Positions 32,994 through 43,075 of a stretch of 64,000 nt of DNA are shown piece by piece. Origin of the DNA: a virus. Under the pieces are notes generated by a model. It saw only the letters and a program-made list of their open reading frames with translations, made no database searches and had not been told where the DNA came from. The stretch spans positions 1 through 64,000 of the IMG/VR virus record IMGVR_UViG_3300020421_000007; one strand, given 5' to 3'. A program made the translations under genes and the position numbers. Numbering within the stretch: the stretch's first letter is position 1; each line of letters opens with the position of its first letter.

Positions 32994-35900
32994 ATGAGCT
33001 TAGATTTTAATGTAGATAAACAGATTTTATCTGGAACCGAACCTAAGATCTTAGGTTCCGAGAACTTTATTGTTAGATCTGGAAGTGGATCTGATGAGAA
33101 AGAAGTTTTCCGAACGCTTTTAGATCCATCAACTAAATTACCTAGACTTGGTATTAACAGGACTGGTAACAAAGTTGAGTCTATCACAGTAAATGAGAAC
33201 CAAGGTGGTACTGGATATACTGTCGTTCCCAACGTTGAGTTATCATATCCAGATCCGAATAATCTTGCTTTTGGTACTAGAGCTCTTGCTTCTGCATTAA
33301 TTAACAACGGTCAGGTTGTTGCTATTGTTGTTGATAATCAAGGAGCAGGATATACATCAGCACCAACCGTAACTATCACAGGTGGTGGTGGATCGGGTGC
33401 TGCTGCTACTGCTGTTCTAGACACTGTTGATTTTGAACTTGACATCAATGGTGCTATCAGAACATCTACTTCTATCATTTCTGATACGGCAAAAATTCTA
33501 AACCTGGATATTGATAATTTCATTACTCCAGATGCAAACTTTAGAGCACCAAATTTAAAAACTTGGGCAAATAATAGTGGTACTCCTTGGGCAGCAAATA
33601 TTGTTTTACAAAAAGGAGATTATTATTATAACGGAGGAAATATCTATGAAGTATTAGAAACAGGTCTTTCTGGTACTGTAGGTCCAGTTCACATAGACGG
33701 AATCGAACCCAATGGAGATGCTTCATTAAAGCATATTGGTTTTAGAGTCATTAATCCAGATCTTCCTTTATATAATGATACTGGAGATTCTGGAATTTTC
33801 CCTAGATCTATTACTCCAAAGTTAGGAGACAAATCAGATAAAATTGCTACTACAGAATACGTCCTCAACCTAGCAACGAATGACGTTGGTGGTCGTGTCT
33901 ATGTTTCACAATCTATTGGTAGTGATAACAATGATGGTAGATCTGCTGCTGCTCCTGTAAGAACAATTAAGAGAGCATGTCAGGTTGCTTCTGAAAGTGT
34001 TGGAGTTAAAGAAACAGTTATTATTGCTGGTGGTGATTATGTAGAAGATAATCCAATTTCTATTCCACCAGATTGTTCGATTGTTGGTGATAACCTTCGC
34101 TTGGTTATTGTTCGTCCTGCTAATCCTGGCAAACACATCTTTAAATTTGGCGATAAAAACTACGTTATTGGTGTAACATTCAGGGATCAAATTAACTCTG
34201 CTGGTGATGCTGTAGCAACTTGGGACTTTGCTATGGTCTTCGACGACAAGCAAAGAGTTTATTTTGATAGAAATGCTGGTGGTGATTTTGGAAGAAGTTT
34301 TCCTATTGGTCACCAGATATTTGGTCCAGAAAAAATTAGAGTTACTTTCCAAACTAACACAGGAACAAATCAATTATTAGTTGGAGAAACTGTACGAGGT
34401 GTTAACACTGGTGCTGTTGGTACAGTAACATCAGTAACTTTTGATGAGACAGACGCCAATGAACCAGATGCTTTTGTAAATGGTTCTATAGAAATTGATA
34501 TTGTCAGTGGTTCGTTTAACCTTGGAGAAACTTTTGAATATGAAATTGGTGCTGCTCCAAACATAACCACATTTGAATTTGTTGCTGTAGGACTTAAATC
34601 TATTCGAGCAGAGGGTGAAGTTGTATCCACTGGAATGGATCTAACAAATACCTTATCAATTGCTAGAATTGATACTACACTACAAGGTACAGCAGAAGTT
34701 TCTCAAAATGGTTTTGGATCTGAAACAGAAGGAAATGCCGAAGATCTTGGTGGTATTGTTATCTACACAAATGAATTACTTGGAAGAGATAATATACACG
34801 ATTTCCAAAACGGTGATGAGGTTATCATTAGTGGTCTTCCATCTTCAAACCCAGATCTTTCTTTCTTAAATGGAAAACAAAGAATTTATAAGGTCTTAGA
34901 AGATGCTGATGGTCGTTCTAGAAGATTTGTAATTCCAAAGAAAACTACATATTCAAATGCTAATTACGTACCAGTATCAGCATCTGTCTCCCACTATGCC
35001 GATTACGTTACCCTTACACTTCTAAACTCCCCAAATAAATTTGAGAGAGCAAACTATGTTGCGAGAAGATATCAAGATGCTTGTAACTTAATTAGAAATA
35101 ACGCAGATTTTATTGCGGCAGAAGTAGTAGGTCAAGTCAATAAAGAATTTGCAAAAGAGTATTTTGAAGTATCTGCTGTAAATACTAATGCTAATACTTT
35201 CCAAGTATATACAACTCCAAACAATTTTGTACATACTTACGTAAGTGGAGGAACTGTTTCTTATGGAGGTCAAACTTTTACGGTAACAGATCTAGATTAC
35301 AGTAATATTAGTGGCATCGGTACTATTACATTAAATAGTTCTCCAAACTTTACAGATGGTCAAACTGTAAAAATTGAAGGAATTATAGTTTCTTGTACAG
35401 TTAATGGAGTAACATCACAGAAAGAATATCCAAGTTTTAATATTCCAATTGGTGATTATAAGTGTACTAGAGACCTTAAGATTATTATCCATTCCCTGTT
35501 AATGGATTTGGAATACGGAAGTAATGATAATGTTATTGAAGCAGCAAAGAGATATATTGTTGGAAATCAAATTGACTTTGTTGATAAAGAAATTATTCAA
35601 ACAGTAAGAGCAATTGAATACACAAGACAATTGTGTATCCTTGCCATGAGAAATTGGAGAGTAGGAACAGGACTTGTAACAGAACCCATTTATGTTCCTA
35701 AGTATGCAACAGGTGTAGCAAGATATTTTGATGATACTGTAATTACAACTACTGCTGGTGTAAATGCGGATGGATCAGCATCTGATGGAACAGCATGTGC
35801 TGATGTTAAATCAGCAATTGATACATTAGCATACTTATTTGTTGATGTTCTTGCTAACAATGCTTCGGGAACATTATTAGATGCTGCATATTTGATCGCA

Positions 35901-38900
35901 AGAAACAGAGATCTTATTGTTGATCAAGCGTTAATAGATGCTCAAATTACATATCCTTCATTATCTTTAGGAGTTCTAGGAGAATATAAGTGTAGAAGAG
36001 ATAGTAACATAATTTTAACCAATGTAATTCGAGATTTAGTTCTAGGTGGTAATGCTGGAATTGTTACTGCCGCTGAATCTTATTATACTGGTACAGAACT
36101 TACAGGTCTTCCAGCAAATGAAGTTGCTGCTACAATCTATGCCTTTGGTAAAGTTAAAGATTACGCTATTGACGCAATGCGTAATTGGACTGATGGAACA
36201 GCTGCTTCAGCTCCTGTGCTTGCCACAGCAACTAATGCTACTTACAACTCAAATACAGGAGATGTAACTGTTACCATTGCTGATCCAGCAACAGCATTGA
36301 CTACCAGTGACAGAGTTGCCTTTAAAGAAGGTGCTATGACTTGGACATGTTCATCGAATGGTGGTGGAGATCTGGCAAGTCCTACATTCCAAGATAGAAA
36401 TAACGGAAGAAGTCTTGAAATTATTTCTGTAAGTTCTTCCAGTGGATCTACAACATTTACTTTTAACGTTGGTGATGCTGGTTCTGTACAGGGTGTTGCT
36501 CACACATTTGTTAGTGGATTGGCAAATGGTGTTGTTCTTATCTATGAACCACTTGCTGCTAATTCATCTTCTATTCCAAGATATGATGATTGGAATATTC
36601 TTCCAGATCCAAGTGATCCTAATTGTGCTACTGTTGCTTCTGCTATCACAACATCTTTTGAACTGTTGGAAGATATTTTAGATGGAACTACTGCTCCTGG
36701 AGGAACAGTAAAAACATTTGGAACTCTATATGATACCACAAATATTATTAATTACGCATCAACAACGTTATATGATGCGAACAATGATAGAATTACTCCA
36801 ACTGCTGTATATGATGATCTCCCAATTATTGAGGCATCTCCATACACTCAAAACTCCTCAATCATTTCTTTCTTAGGTGGTGGCGGATCTCTAGTTGATG
36901 GTTCTAAAGTTAAGAGTCCAAACTGTCCTTTCCCTGGTTTGGAACCAGATGGAAGCGCATCGTTCCCCAATCAAGGTAAGTCGATGGTTGCTTCGGCATT
37001 CACGATTGTTTCATTTGGTGGCACTGGATACAAAGTTGTAGAAGATGGATATACACAACTTGTATCTGTTTTTGTTATTTTCTGTGAAGATGGTATTCTT
37101 TGTGAAACTGGTGGTTATGCGTCAGTTACTAACTCAGCAACTAACTTTGGTACATTTGCTTTAAGAGCAACTGGATTTAGAAAAGATCCATACACCTTTG
37201 ACGTTGGTCAAATTGTTGGTGTAAGTTCTTCTACTGGAACAAATAGAACTCAATTTAGAGTAAGTGGTCTTGGCAGAGAACCATTAGAGCATTACATTGT
37301 CAAAATTGACGGATATAAAAATCACAATCCAGATATTGAATTTTTCGTTGAAACTGTAGAACAAGTAACAGTTGGTCCTCCTTTTGAAGCATTACTAACA
37401 TTAGAAAGTGGTTCTGGTGGAGCAGCTGAATTTGAAGATGTAAATAACCCTGGAGTAATTGTAAGTAATTCTTTAGCAGAATTTAGTGGAGTTACTCTAA
37501 GATTACATAGACCATCTATTGTTAACTCTTCTTCCCACACCTGGGAATTTGCTGGTTCTGGTACTAACTACAATGCTCTACCTGAGAACGGTGGTACTAA
37601 GATTGAAGCAAACGAGCAAGTACCACAGAACTATGGTCGTGTTTACTGTTCTGGTACTGACGAACTTGGTGACTTCAAGGTTGGTACGTTCGCTAAGATT
37701 GAGAACAGAACTGGTGCTATTACCTTCACAGGTACTGTTACGATCTCGGAAGTTGAATTCTTGAAACTGAAAGGTGGCGACGTTGTTGTTACTGGTTTCG
37801 ATGCATCCAACACACTTGGTGGCGCTAACTCTACCGACTCTAAACTACCTACACAGAAGGCAGTTAAGGATTACATTACTAACAACCTTGGTCCTTATCT
37901 CAACAAACCATATTCCACAAACGCTGTTCCTAGAGCACTAGTCGAACTTACAGATTCTGGTAAAATTTCTATTGACCAGATTCCAGCACTCAGACCTTTT
38001 AGTGTCTTCACTGTTGCCGATCAAGCAGAAAGATTAGCACTAGAAGGAGCACTTGCTGGTGACATTGCTATTCAGCAAGACAACAATGTCTCGTTCATTC
38101 TAAACAATGACCTGAGTAGTTTGTTTGTTGGTTTCCCAATCGACTCCAATTTAGTATTCAACACAGGAGATATCTACACTGGTTCTAATACGGGTGGTAG
38201 AATCCAAGCAACTGAATATAGACAGGGTGTTGTATATCAATTAAATATTACTGATGCTGGTTCTGGATACACATCAGCACCAACCGTTACAATTAACCAT
38301 GCTGGCAATGCTCCATCCGTGGAAGCAAAAGCAGTAGCAACCATCGCAAATGGTCAAGTTGTTACACTAACTTTAATTACGTTTAACAGTTACATTGGTG
38401 GTCTTGGTTATGACGCTCAACCAACAGTAAATATCGCTGCTCCTGGTGGTGGTGGAACAACTGCGGTTGCCAGTGCTCTAATTGAAAGTAGAGTATACGG
38501 TGATATTGTTAACAACATTAAGATTGACGATACTGATAGTATTGATGATAGCGATTCTCCCGCAAATACTGTTTCTATTAATAGAGTAGTTAACACATCA
38601 TCGAACATTGCTAGCAACTGGGTATCTCTATCTGCCACTCAAATTTCTGCTACAGATATTACATCTGGTATTATTTCTACTTCCAGACTAGCATTAAATT
38701 CATCTGCAGCAAACTCTTTCACCTTCTTAAGAGGAGATCAAGCATATGCTCCTGCTGTTCAGTCATTTAAAGCAGCAGAAACAAGATACTTTGCTATCTT
38801 GTCTAGTCAAGCAAACAATGGTTCATCACAATTAGTCTTCCCGACTAATGCTGATGTACTAAAAGGACATGAAGTAAAAGCAACTGTAAATGGTATTCAA

Positions 38901-41633
38901 GTAAATACTACAATTTCTGTAGTTGTAACTGCTGCTGGATTTACTACTATCACACTGAATAATCCAGTCAATCAAAACATTCCTGCAGGAACTGTTATTG
39001 AATTTGAGAGAAGTGCTTCTCCACTTACACTAGAATCTAGTTTCACGCAAGGTAATTTTGTAGACGATATTGTTATTGTTAATGGTGGATCTGGATACAC
39101 AAATAGTCAATACTTTGATGTTTCCATCGATGGTGGAACTGGAACAGGTTTAAAAGCAAATATTATTGTTGCTAATGGAGAAGTAACAGAACTTACTGTT
39201 ACTGATGGTGGTAGTGGATATAGTGCTGACTTTAGTGTTACTCCACTTCCAGCACAAATTGGCGCTGGATCTGGTTTAGTTCTTGCTGCTAAGTTAAGCA
39301 CTCAGAACAAACAATACGCAAATGTTTCTATTGATGTTAACAGAGTAACAGATGCTACTATTTCGTCTGATTTGTTTGGAACAGTTGGTGTTGCTAGATT
39401 CTTAAAATCGCAGTTTGAAATTGGTGAAGTTGGAAACGGATCTGTAAAACTTAAAACTGGTTCCGATTCTGGACTAGACGCTGACCTTCTTGATGGTGCC
39501 CAAGGTGTTTTCTATACAAATGCTAGCAACCTTTCAGCGGGTACTGTTCCTATTGAAAGAATGTCTGGTACTTATAATATCAGTATTTCTGGTCAATCTG
39601 GTAACACTCTACGTTTAATTTCATCTACTAACAACCCAACATCTAGTCCAGATCCTGATACTTTCTCTACAGGTATTGTTGCCAACACTCTAAACAATAC
39701 TGCTACATCACTATCTGATGGTGGATCTAGAGCACTTATCATGACTCTGAGGAACTTTGGTTCCAGTACGGATGCTACTGGTGGTGGCGCTAGACAATTA
39801 GGATTTACAGATAATGATAATATGTGGATCCGTGGTTCTGGATCTACATTAACATCATGGGGTACTTGGTATAAGATCTGGAGTTCTGGTAACGATGGTG
39901 TTGGTTCTGGATTAGATGCTGATAGACTTGATAACAAACAAGGATCTTGGTATCAGAATGCATTAAACATTAACACAGGAACTTTATCTGATAATAGATT
40001 ACCAATTTATCAAACTCATAAGTATTTTGAAAATCAGTTAAGCATTAGAGCTGCCGCTGGAAATCCAAGATATAGAATTTATGTTGAGGGACAACTACTA
40101 ACCACTTCACCATTCCTTGCTGGTCAGCAAGTTAATTTATATGATTCAAATGCTCAAGGAACTGGTACTATTTTAATTAGTGCTATTCCCACAAATGTAG
40201 ATAGTAATGATGCCACTAATAATTATTCTATCATCGAAGGTGTACTTCAAACTGGTACATTTACTGGAGCAATTGCCATTGGTACTACAGCAGTTTCTGT
40301 TCCCTTCCAAGACTTCAGTCTAGATGATGCTGGAACATTTGAAGTTAACAAACTTTATAGTGCTTCAGGTACTGGTATTCTTGCTCTTGGTAGGGTTGAT
40401 GGTGTTGCTGCGACAAGTCCAGCAATTCACTTTAGATCTAGTCTAACTCCTGCTACTGGTGGATATAACGTTGCTCTTACTGCTACTGGTGGAGGAACTA
40501 CACTAGGATCAGGAACTCTTAACGCTACAGTTGCTAACGCTGATGGTTTCACCATTAATAATAACGTTATCTGGAATGCTGGTAACATTACATTTGCTTC
40601 TAATAACGTTGTTAATACCGCAGTTAAACGTGACGCTTCTGGCAACTTTGCCGCTGGAACAATCACTGCAAATATAACTGGTGCTTCTTCACTGAACGTT
40701 TTGAAATCAGGCGATACCATGACTGGTAACCTGCAGTGGTCTCAAACTGATCGTGGTCTTGTTTGGGGATTCAATACTGATGGTGCTTCAATTAAGTTCT
40801 ATAATACTGGTAATGCTGATACCAATTCAAGATTAGAATTTAACGTTAATGATGATGCCAATGAGTTCTTCCGTTGGACTGGAACTGTGGGTGGAACTGC
40901 CAGAGAATTCATGAAGTTGGTTCCAGCATCTACTGATTACAATGGCAGATTATCTATCCGTGGTATTACTACAATTGAAGCAAATCATACAGGAAGTGAT
41001 CCATATGCTCAGTTAGTTGTTAAGGGTAGAGGAACTGGTGCTTCTTCATATACTGGCATTGTTCTAGATAATCCCGCAAGTCTACAATCTCATATTAGAT
41101 TTGCTGATAATGGAAGTTTGAAGTGTCAACTTAGATGGCACAATGGAACAACTCAAGATAACAAACTTAAAATTTATTCATGGATCACTAGTAGCGATTT
41201 TGTTACCTTTGATGCTGCTCAAGGAAACATGGGTGTGGGTACAACTTCACCAAGTTCTAATTATAAATTACAAGTTGCTGGAGCATTTGCTGCCACCAGC
41301 AAGTCGTTCTGTATTGAGCACCCAACTAAAGAGAACCACAACCTCGTCTACGGATCTCTGGAGGGTCCTGAGCACGGTGTATACGTTCGTGGTAAGGCAA
41401 GTAAGGTTATTGAACTTCCAGACTACTGGACCGCTCTTGTAGACGAGAACAGCATTACAGTTCAACTAACACCAATTGGTAACCATAGAGCATGGGTTGA
41501 GAAGATCGAAAACAATAAGATCTTCATCAATGGTGGAGAGTCGTTCTACTTCGTTCAGGCAACACGTAAGGATATTCTACCACTAGAGGTAGAAGTTGAA
41601 CTACCTACTGAGGAAAACGAAAATGGCAATTAG
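32994..41633 (+). CDS. Giant tail-fibre protein with beta-helix-like and repeated helical modules
   Basis: A 2879-residue protein. Residues 60-145: GxGY repeats (GAGYTSAPTVTITGGG). About 298-400: a parallel beta-helix-like start (GRVYVSQSIGSDNNDGRS, IKRACQVAS, DCSIVGDNLR), as in pectate-lyase-fold fibres. About 690-960 and 965-1235: two copies of the DAxxLI/CxRD/GGN/AMRNW helical module. Then GSGYTSAPTVTI repeats, the fibre motif GLDADLLDG (near 2160) and its relative GLDADRLDN. The C terminus has YGSLEGPEHGVYVRGKASK and ELPDYWTALVDE, a conserved end domain of cyanophage fibres that may be a trimerisation or chaperone domain. Probably the main host-binding fibre. No enzymatic residues could be verified. 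Confidence 0.8.
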   Translation: MSLDFNVDKQILSGTEPKILGSENFIVRSGSGSDEKEVFRTLLDPSTKLPRLGINRTGNKVESITVNENQGGTGYTVVPNVELSYPDPNNLAFGTRALASALINNGQVVAIVVDNQGAGYTSAPTVTITGGGGSGAAATAVLDTVDFELDINGAIRTSTSIISDTAKILNLDIDNFITPDANFRAPNLKTWANNSGTPWAANIVLQKGDYYYNGGNIYEVLETGLSGTVGPVHIDGIEPNGDASLKHIGFRVINPDLPLYNDTGDSGIFPRSITPKLGDKSDKIATTEYVLNLATNDVGGRVYVSQSIGSDNNDGRSAAAPVRTIKRACQVASESVGVKETVIIAGGDYVEDNPISIPPDCSIVGDNLRLVIVRPANPGKHIFKFGDKNYVIGVTFRDQINSAGDAVATWDFAMVFDDKQRVYFDRNAGGDFGRSFPIGHQIFGPEKIRVTFQTNTGTNQLLVGETVRGVNTGAVGTVTSVTFDETDANEPDAFVNGSIEIDIVSGSFNLGETFEYEIGAAPNITTFEFVAVGLKSIRAEGEVVSTGMDLTNTLSIARIDTTLQGTAEVSQNGFGSETEGNAEDLGGIVIYTNELLGRDNIHDFQNGDEVIISGLPSSNPDLSFLNGKQRIYKVLEDADGRSRRFVIPKKTTYSNANYVPVSASVSHYADYVTLTLLNSPNKFERANYVARRYQDACNLIRNNADFIAAEVVGQVNKEFAKEYFEVSAVNTNANTFQVYTTPNNFVHTYVSGGTVSYGGQTFTVTDLDYSNISGIGTITLNSSPNFTDGQTVKIEGIIVSCTVNGVTSQKEYPSFNIPIGDYKCTRDLKIIIHSLLMDLEYGSNDNVIEAAKRYIVGNQIDFVDKEIIQTVRAIEYTRQLCILAMRNWRVGTGLVTEPIYVPKYATGVARYFDDTVITTTAGVNADGSASDGTACADVKSAIDTLAYLFVDVLANNASGTLLDAAYLIARNRDLIVDQALIDAQITYPSLSLGVLGEYKCRRDSNIILTNVIRDLVLGGNAGIVTAAESYYTGTELTGLPANEVAATIYAFGKVKDYAIDAMRNWTDGTAASAPVLATATNATYNSNTGDVTVTIADPATALTTSDRVAFKEGAMTWTCSSNGGGDLASPTFQDRNNGRSLEIISVSSSSGSTTFTFNVGDAGSVQGVAHTFVSGLANGVVLIYEPLAANSSSIPRYDDWNILPDPSDPNCATVASAITTSFELLEDILDGTTAPGGTVKTFGTLYDTTNIINYASTTLYDANNDRITPTAVYDDLPIIEASPYTQNSSIISFLGGGGSLVDGSKVKSPNCPFPGLEPDGSASFPNQGKSMVASAFTIVSFGGTGYKVVEDGYTQLVSVFVIFCEDGILCETGGYASVTNSATNFGTFALRATGFRKDPYTFDVGQIVGVSSSTGTNRTQFRVSGLGREPLEHYIVKIDGYKNHNPDIEFFVETVEQVTVGPPFEALLTLESGSGGAAEFEDVNNPGVIVSNSLAEFSGVTLRLHRPSIVNSSSHTWEFAGSGTNYNALPENGGTKIEANEQVPQNYGRVYCSGTDELGDFKVGTFAKIENRTGAITFTGTVTISEVEFLKLKGGDVVVTGFDASNTLGGANSTDSKLPTQKAVKDYITNNLGPYLNKPYSTNAVPRALVELTDSGKISIDQIPALRPFSVFTVADQAERLALEGALAGDIAIQQDNNVSFILNNDLSSLFVGFPIDSNLVFNTGDIYTGSNTGGRIQATEYRQGVVYQLNITDAGSGYTSAPTVTINHAGNAPSVEAKAVATIANGQVVTLTLITFNSYIGGLGYDAQPTVNIAAPGGGGTTAVASALIESRVYGDIVNNIKIDDTDSIDDSDSPANTVSINRVVNTSSNIASNWVSLSATQISATDITSGIISTSRLALNSSAANSFTFLRGDQAYAPAVQSFKAAETRYFAILSSQANNGSSQLVFPTNADVLKGHEVKATVNGIQVNTTISVVVTAAGFTTITLNNPVNQNIPAGTVIEFERSASPLTLESSFTQGNFVDDIVIVNGGSGYTNSQYFDVSIDGGTGTGLKANIIVANGEVTELTVTDGGSGYSADFSVTPLPAQIGAGSGLVLAAKLSTQNKQYANVSIDVNRVTDATISSDLFGTVGVARFLKSQFEIGEVGNGSVKLKTGSDSGLDADLLDGAQGVFYTNASNLSAGTVPIERMSGTYNISISGQSGNTLRLISSTNNPTSSPDPDTFSTGIVANTLNNTATSLSDGGSRALIMTLRNFGSSTDATGGGARQLGFTDNDNMWIRGSGSTLTSWGTWYKIWSSGNDGVGSGLDADRLDNKQGSWYQNALNINTGTLSDNRLPIYQTHKYFENQLSIRAAAGNPRYRIYVEGQLLTTSPFLAGQQVNLYDSNAQGTGTILISAIPTNVDSNDATNNYSIIEGVLQTGTFTGAIAIGTTAVSVPFQDFSLDDAGTFEVNKLYSASGTGILALGRVDGVAATSPAIHFRSSLTPATGGYNVALTATGGGTTLGSGTLNATVANADGFTINNNVIWNAGNITFASNNVVNTAVKRDASGNFAAGTITANITGASSLNVLKSGDTMTGNLQWSQTDRGLVWGFNTDGASIKFYNTGNADTNSRLEFNVNDDANEFFRWTGTVGGTAREFMKLVPASTDYNGRLSIRGITTIEANHTGSDPYAQLVVKGRGTGASSYTGIVLDNPASLQSHIRFADNGSLKCQLRWHNGTTQDNKLKIYSWITSSDFVTFDAAQGNMGVGTTSPSSNYKLQVAGAFAATSKSFCIEHPTKENHNLVYGSLEGPEHGVYVRGKASKVIELPDYWTALVDENSITVQLTPIGNHRAWVEKIENNKIFINGGESFYFVQATRKDILPLEVEVELPTEENENGN

Positions 41634-42279
41634 ATATGGAAAAGGATCTAGAAGAATTACTTCTGGAGATATCCTAGCATACTACACCAACAATATGAAT
41701 AATGTTTCTTCTGGAGATGTTGGTGGTGGTTATGAATTTTATGGAACAAATACTCAAGGTGGTTGTGGTAATGTTAATGGTGATGCTGGTGTTTTAATTG
41801 TTCTTAAGGATGACATCTCTTGGAATAGAGTTACATGCCAATTTGAATTTGATGGCACTGCTTCTTGCTGGACTTTTTTAGGCGCAGGTTCTAGCACCAA
41901 TTCAACACAAGATGCTGCTGGTTATGGTTATGGAGCAAATGGTCCCAGTGTTCCAACAGAAATGTCTAATAGCAACAATTATAATGCTGGTGGTCATGGA
42001 AACATTTATGAATATAACGAAAATTTAGGAGATAGAATTTTTAATGATGTTAATGCTTTTAGTGATAGTGGTAACTTCATTAGAAAAGCAAGTGCCTGTG
42101 ACAACGAAAATACTAATATGTTCCATGGTAGTTTTAATGATGCTGGATACAAATCATTTTGGACTACAAGAAGAAGAGTTGAAAATGGATATCCAGGTGG
42201 AGTTTGGCATGGAAGATCCTGTGCTAGCACAGGAAGATATATAAGGATAAAGAATATTTTTGTTTGGTACGAGGGATAA
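41623..42279 (+). CDS. Tail-fibre-associated protein, Gly/Asn/Tyr-rich
   Basis: A 218-residue protein starting MAIRYGKGSRRITSGDILAY, with ATG 41623 preceded by AGGA and overlapping the end of the giant fibre by 11 bases. An earlier in-frame ATG at 41596 would overlap more extensively. The mid-region is Gly-, Asn- and Tyr-rich (QDAAGYGYGANGPSVP), and the C terminus (RYIRIKNIFVWYEG) is beta-like. It resembles a receptor-binding or fibre-tip domain. No family recognised. Confidence 0.6.
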   Translation: MAIRYGKGSRRITSGDILAYYTNNMNNVSSGDVGGGYEFYGTNTQGGCGNVNGDAGVLIVLKDDISWNRVTCQFEFDGTASCWTFLGAGSSTNSTQDAAGYGYGANGPSVPTEMSNSNNYNAGGHGNIYEYNENLGDRIFNDVNAFSDSGNFIRKASACDNENTNMFHGSFNDAGYKSFWTTRRRVENGYPGGVWHGRSCASTGRYIRIKNIFVWYEG

Positions 42280-42282
42280 CCA

Positions 42283-43050
42283 ATGGCAACATTTACAGGA
42301 CCACATGGAGTACAAAGAGGATTAATATTTTGTGTAGATGCAGGTAATCCTAAGTCTTACAAATCTGGAGATGCTGAGTGGAAAAATATTGCTCCTACAA
42401 CTTTTGGAAATATGAAACCTGTCTCTGGATTTAATTCACAGTGTCAGTGGAATTCAAATGGATATTTTGATATCAATAGTTATGCTGATAATCCACAACC
42501 AAATGCTATTGCTAGTTCCACAAACGATGCCCACATTTATCATACGGTTCCATCTGAATTTAGATTGGATGGCAGTAGTCAAGATAAAAGTTATGAAGCT
42601 TGGTTTAGAATAACAAATTTATCATATACTAATGGTTCTATTTTTAGGACTATGACTGGTACTGGTTGTAGCTATGCTTGTAATGGAGGTATAGAATATA
42701 ATAATGGAGTTGTAGAATTTACCCATTATGATAATAATGCTTATCATTTAACTAATGGTGGGTATGTTGCTACTCCAGGTGTTTGGATTCATGCTGTAGG
42801 AAGTTATACTTCTGGAGAAAATCCAAATAAAAAATTATATATTAATGGTGAATTAAATGCTTCTATGAATACATCAGCATTTGATTATGCTTCTGGTGGA
42901 GTGTATATTGAAATTGGTTTTAATAGAAAAGCAAATGCCCCAAGAACATTTGATGGTGACATTGCTATTGTCAGTATGTACAACGTTGGTCTTACGGCAG
43001 CAGAGGTTAAACAAAACTTTGATGCCAATAGAGCAAGATTTGGAATATAA
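42283..43050 (+). CDS. LamG/concanavalin-like lectin fibre protein
   Basis: A 255-residue protein with the features of a laminin-G-like jelly roll: GLIFCVDAGNPKSY at the N terminus, SYEAWFRITN, KKLYINGELNA, and the closing FDGDIAIVSMYN with LTAAEVKQNF. Such domains bind carbohydrate, and in phage virions they decorate fibres or capsids. Gene position right after the giant fibre and before another fibre gene supports receptor binding. It starts 3 bases after the previous stop. The late promoter at 43046 overlaps its end. Confidence 0.82.
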   Translation: MATFTGPHGVQRGLIFCVDAGNPKSYKSGDAEWKNIAPTTFGNMKPVSGFNSQCQWNSNGYFDINSYADNPQPNAIASSTNDAHIYHTVPSEFRLDGSSQDKSYEAWFRITNLSYTNGSIFRTMTGTGCSYACNGGIEYNNGVVEFTHYDNNAYHLTNGGYVATPGVWIHAVGSYTSGENPNKKLYINGELNASMNTSAFDYASGGVYIEIGFNRKANAPRTFDGDIAIVSMYNVGLTAAEVKQNFDANRARFGI

Positions 43051-43053
43051 ATA
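43046..43053 (+). promoter_or_regulatory. Late promoter TATAAATA
   Basis: A perfect late promoter overlapping the preceding stop, 23 bases before ATG 43076. Confidence 0.7.
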
Positions 43054-43075
43054 CTCAATAAAGGTCTAACTCAAG

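Noticed and set aside
33906-34630. Minus-strand frames of 86-155 residues inside the giant fibre gene
   Set aside because: Frequent shadow frames are expected opposite long Thr/Ser/Asn-rich genes; no start context.
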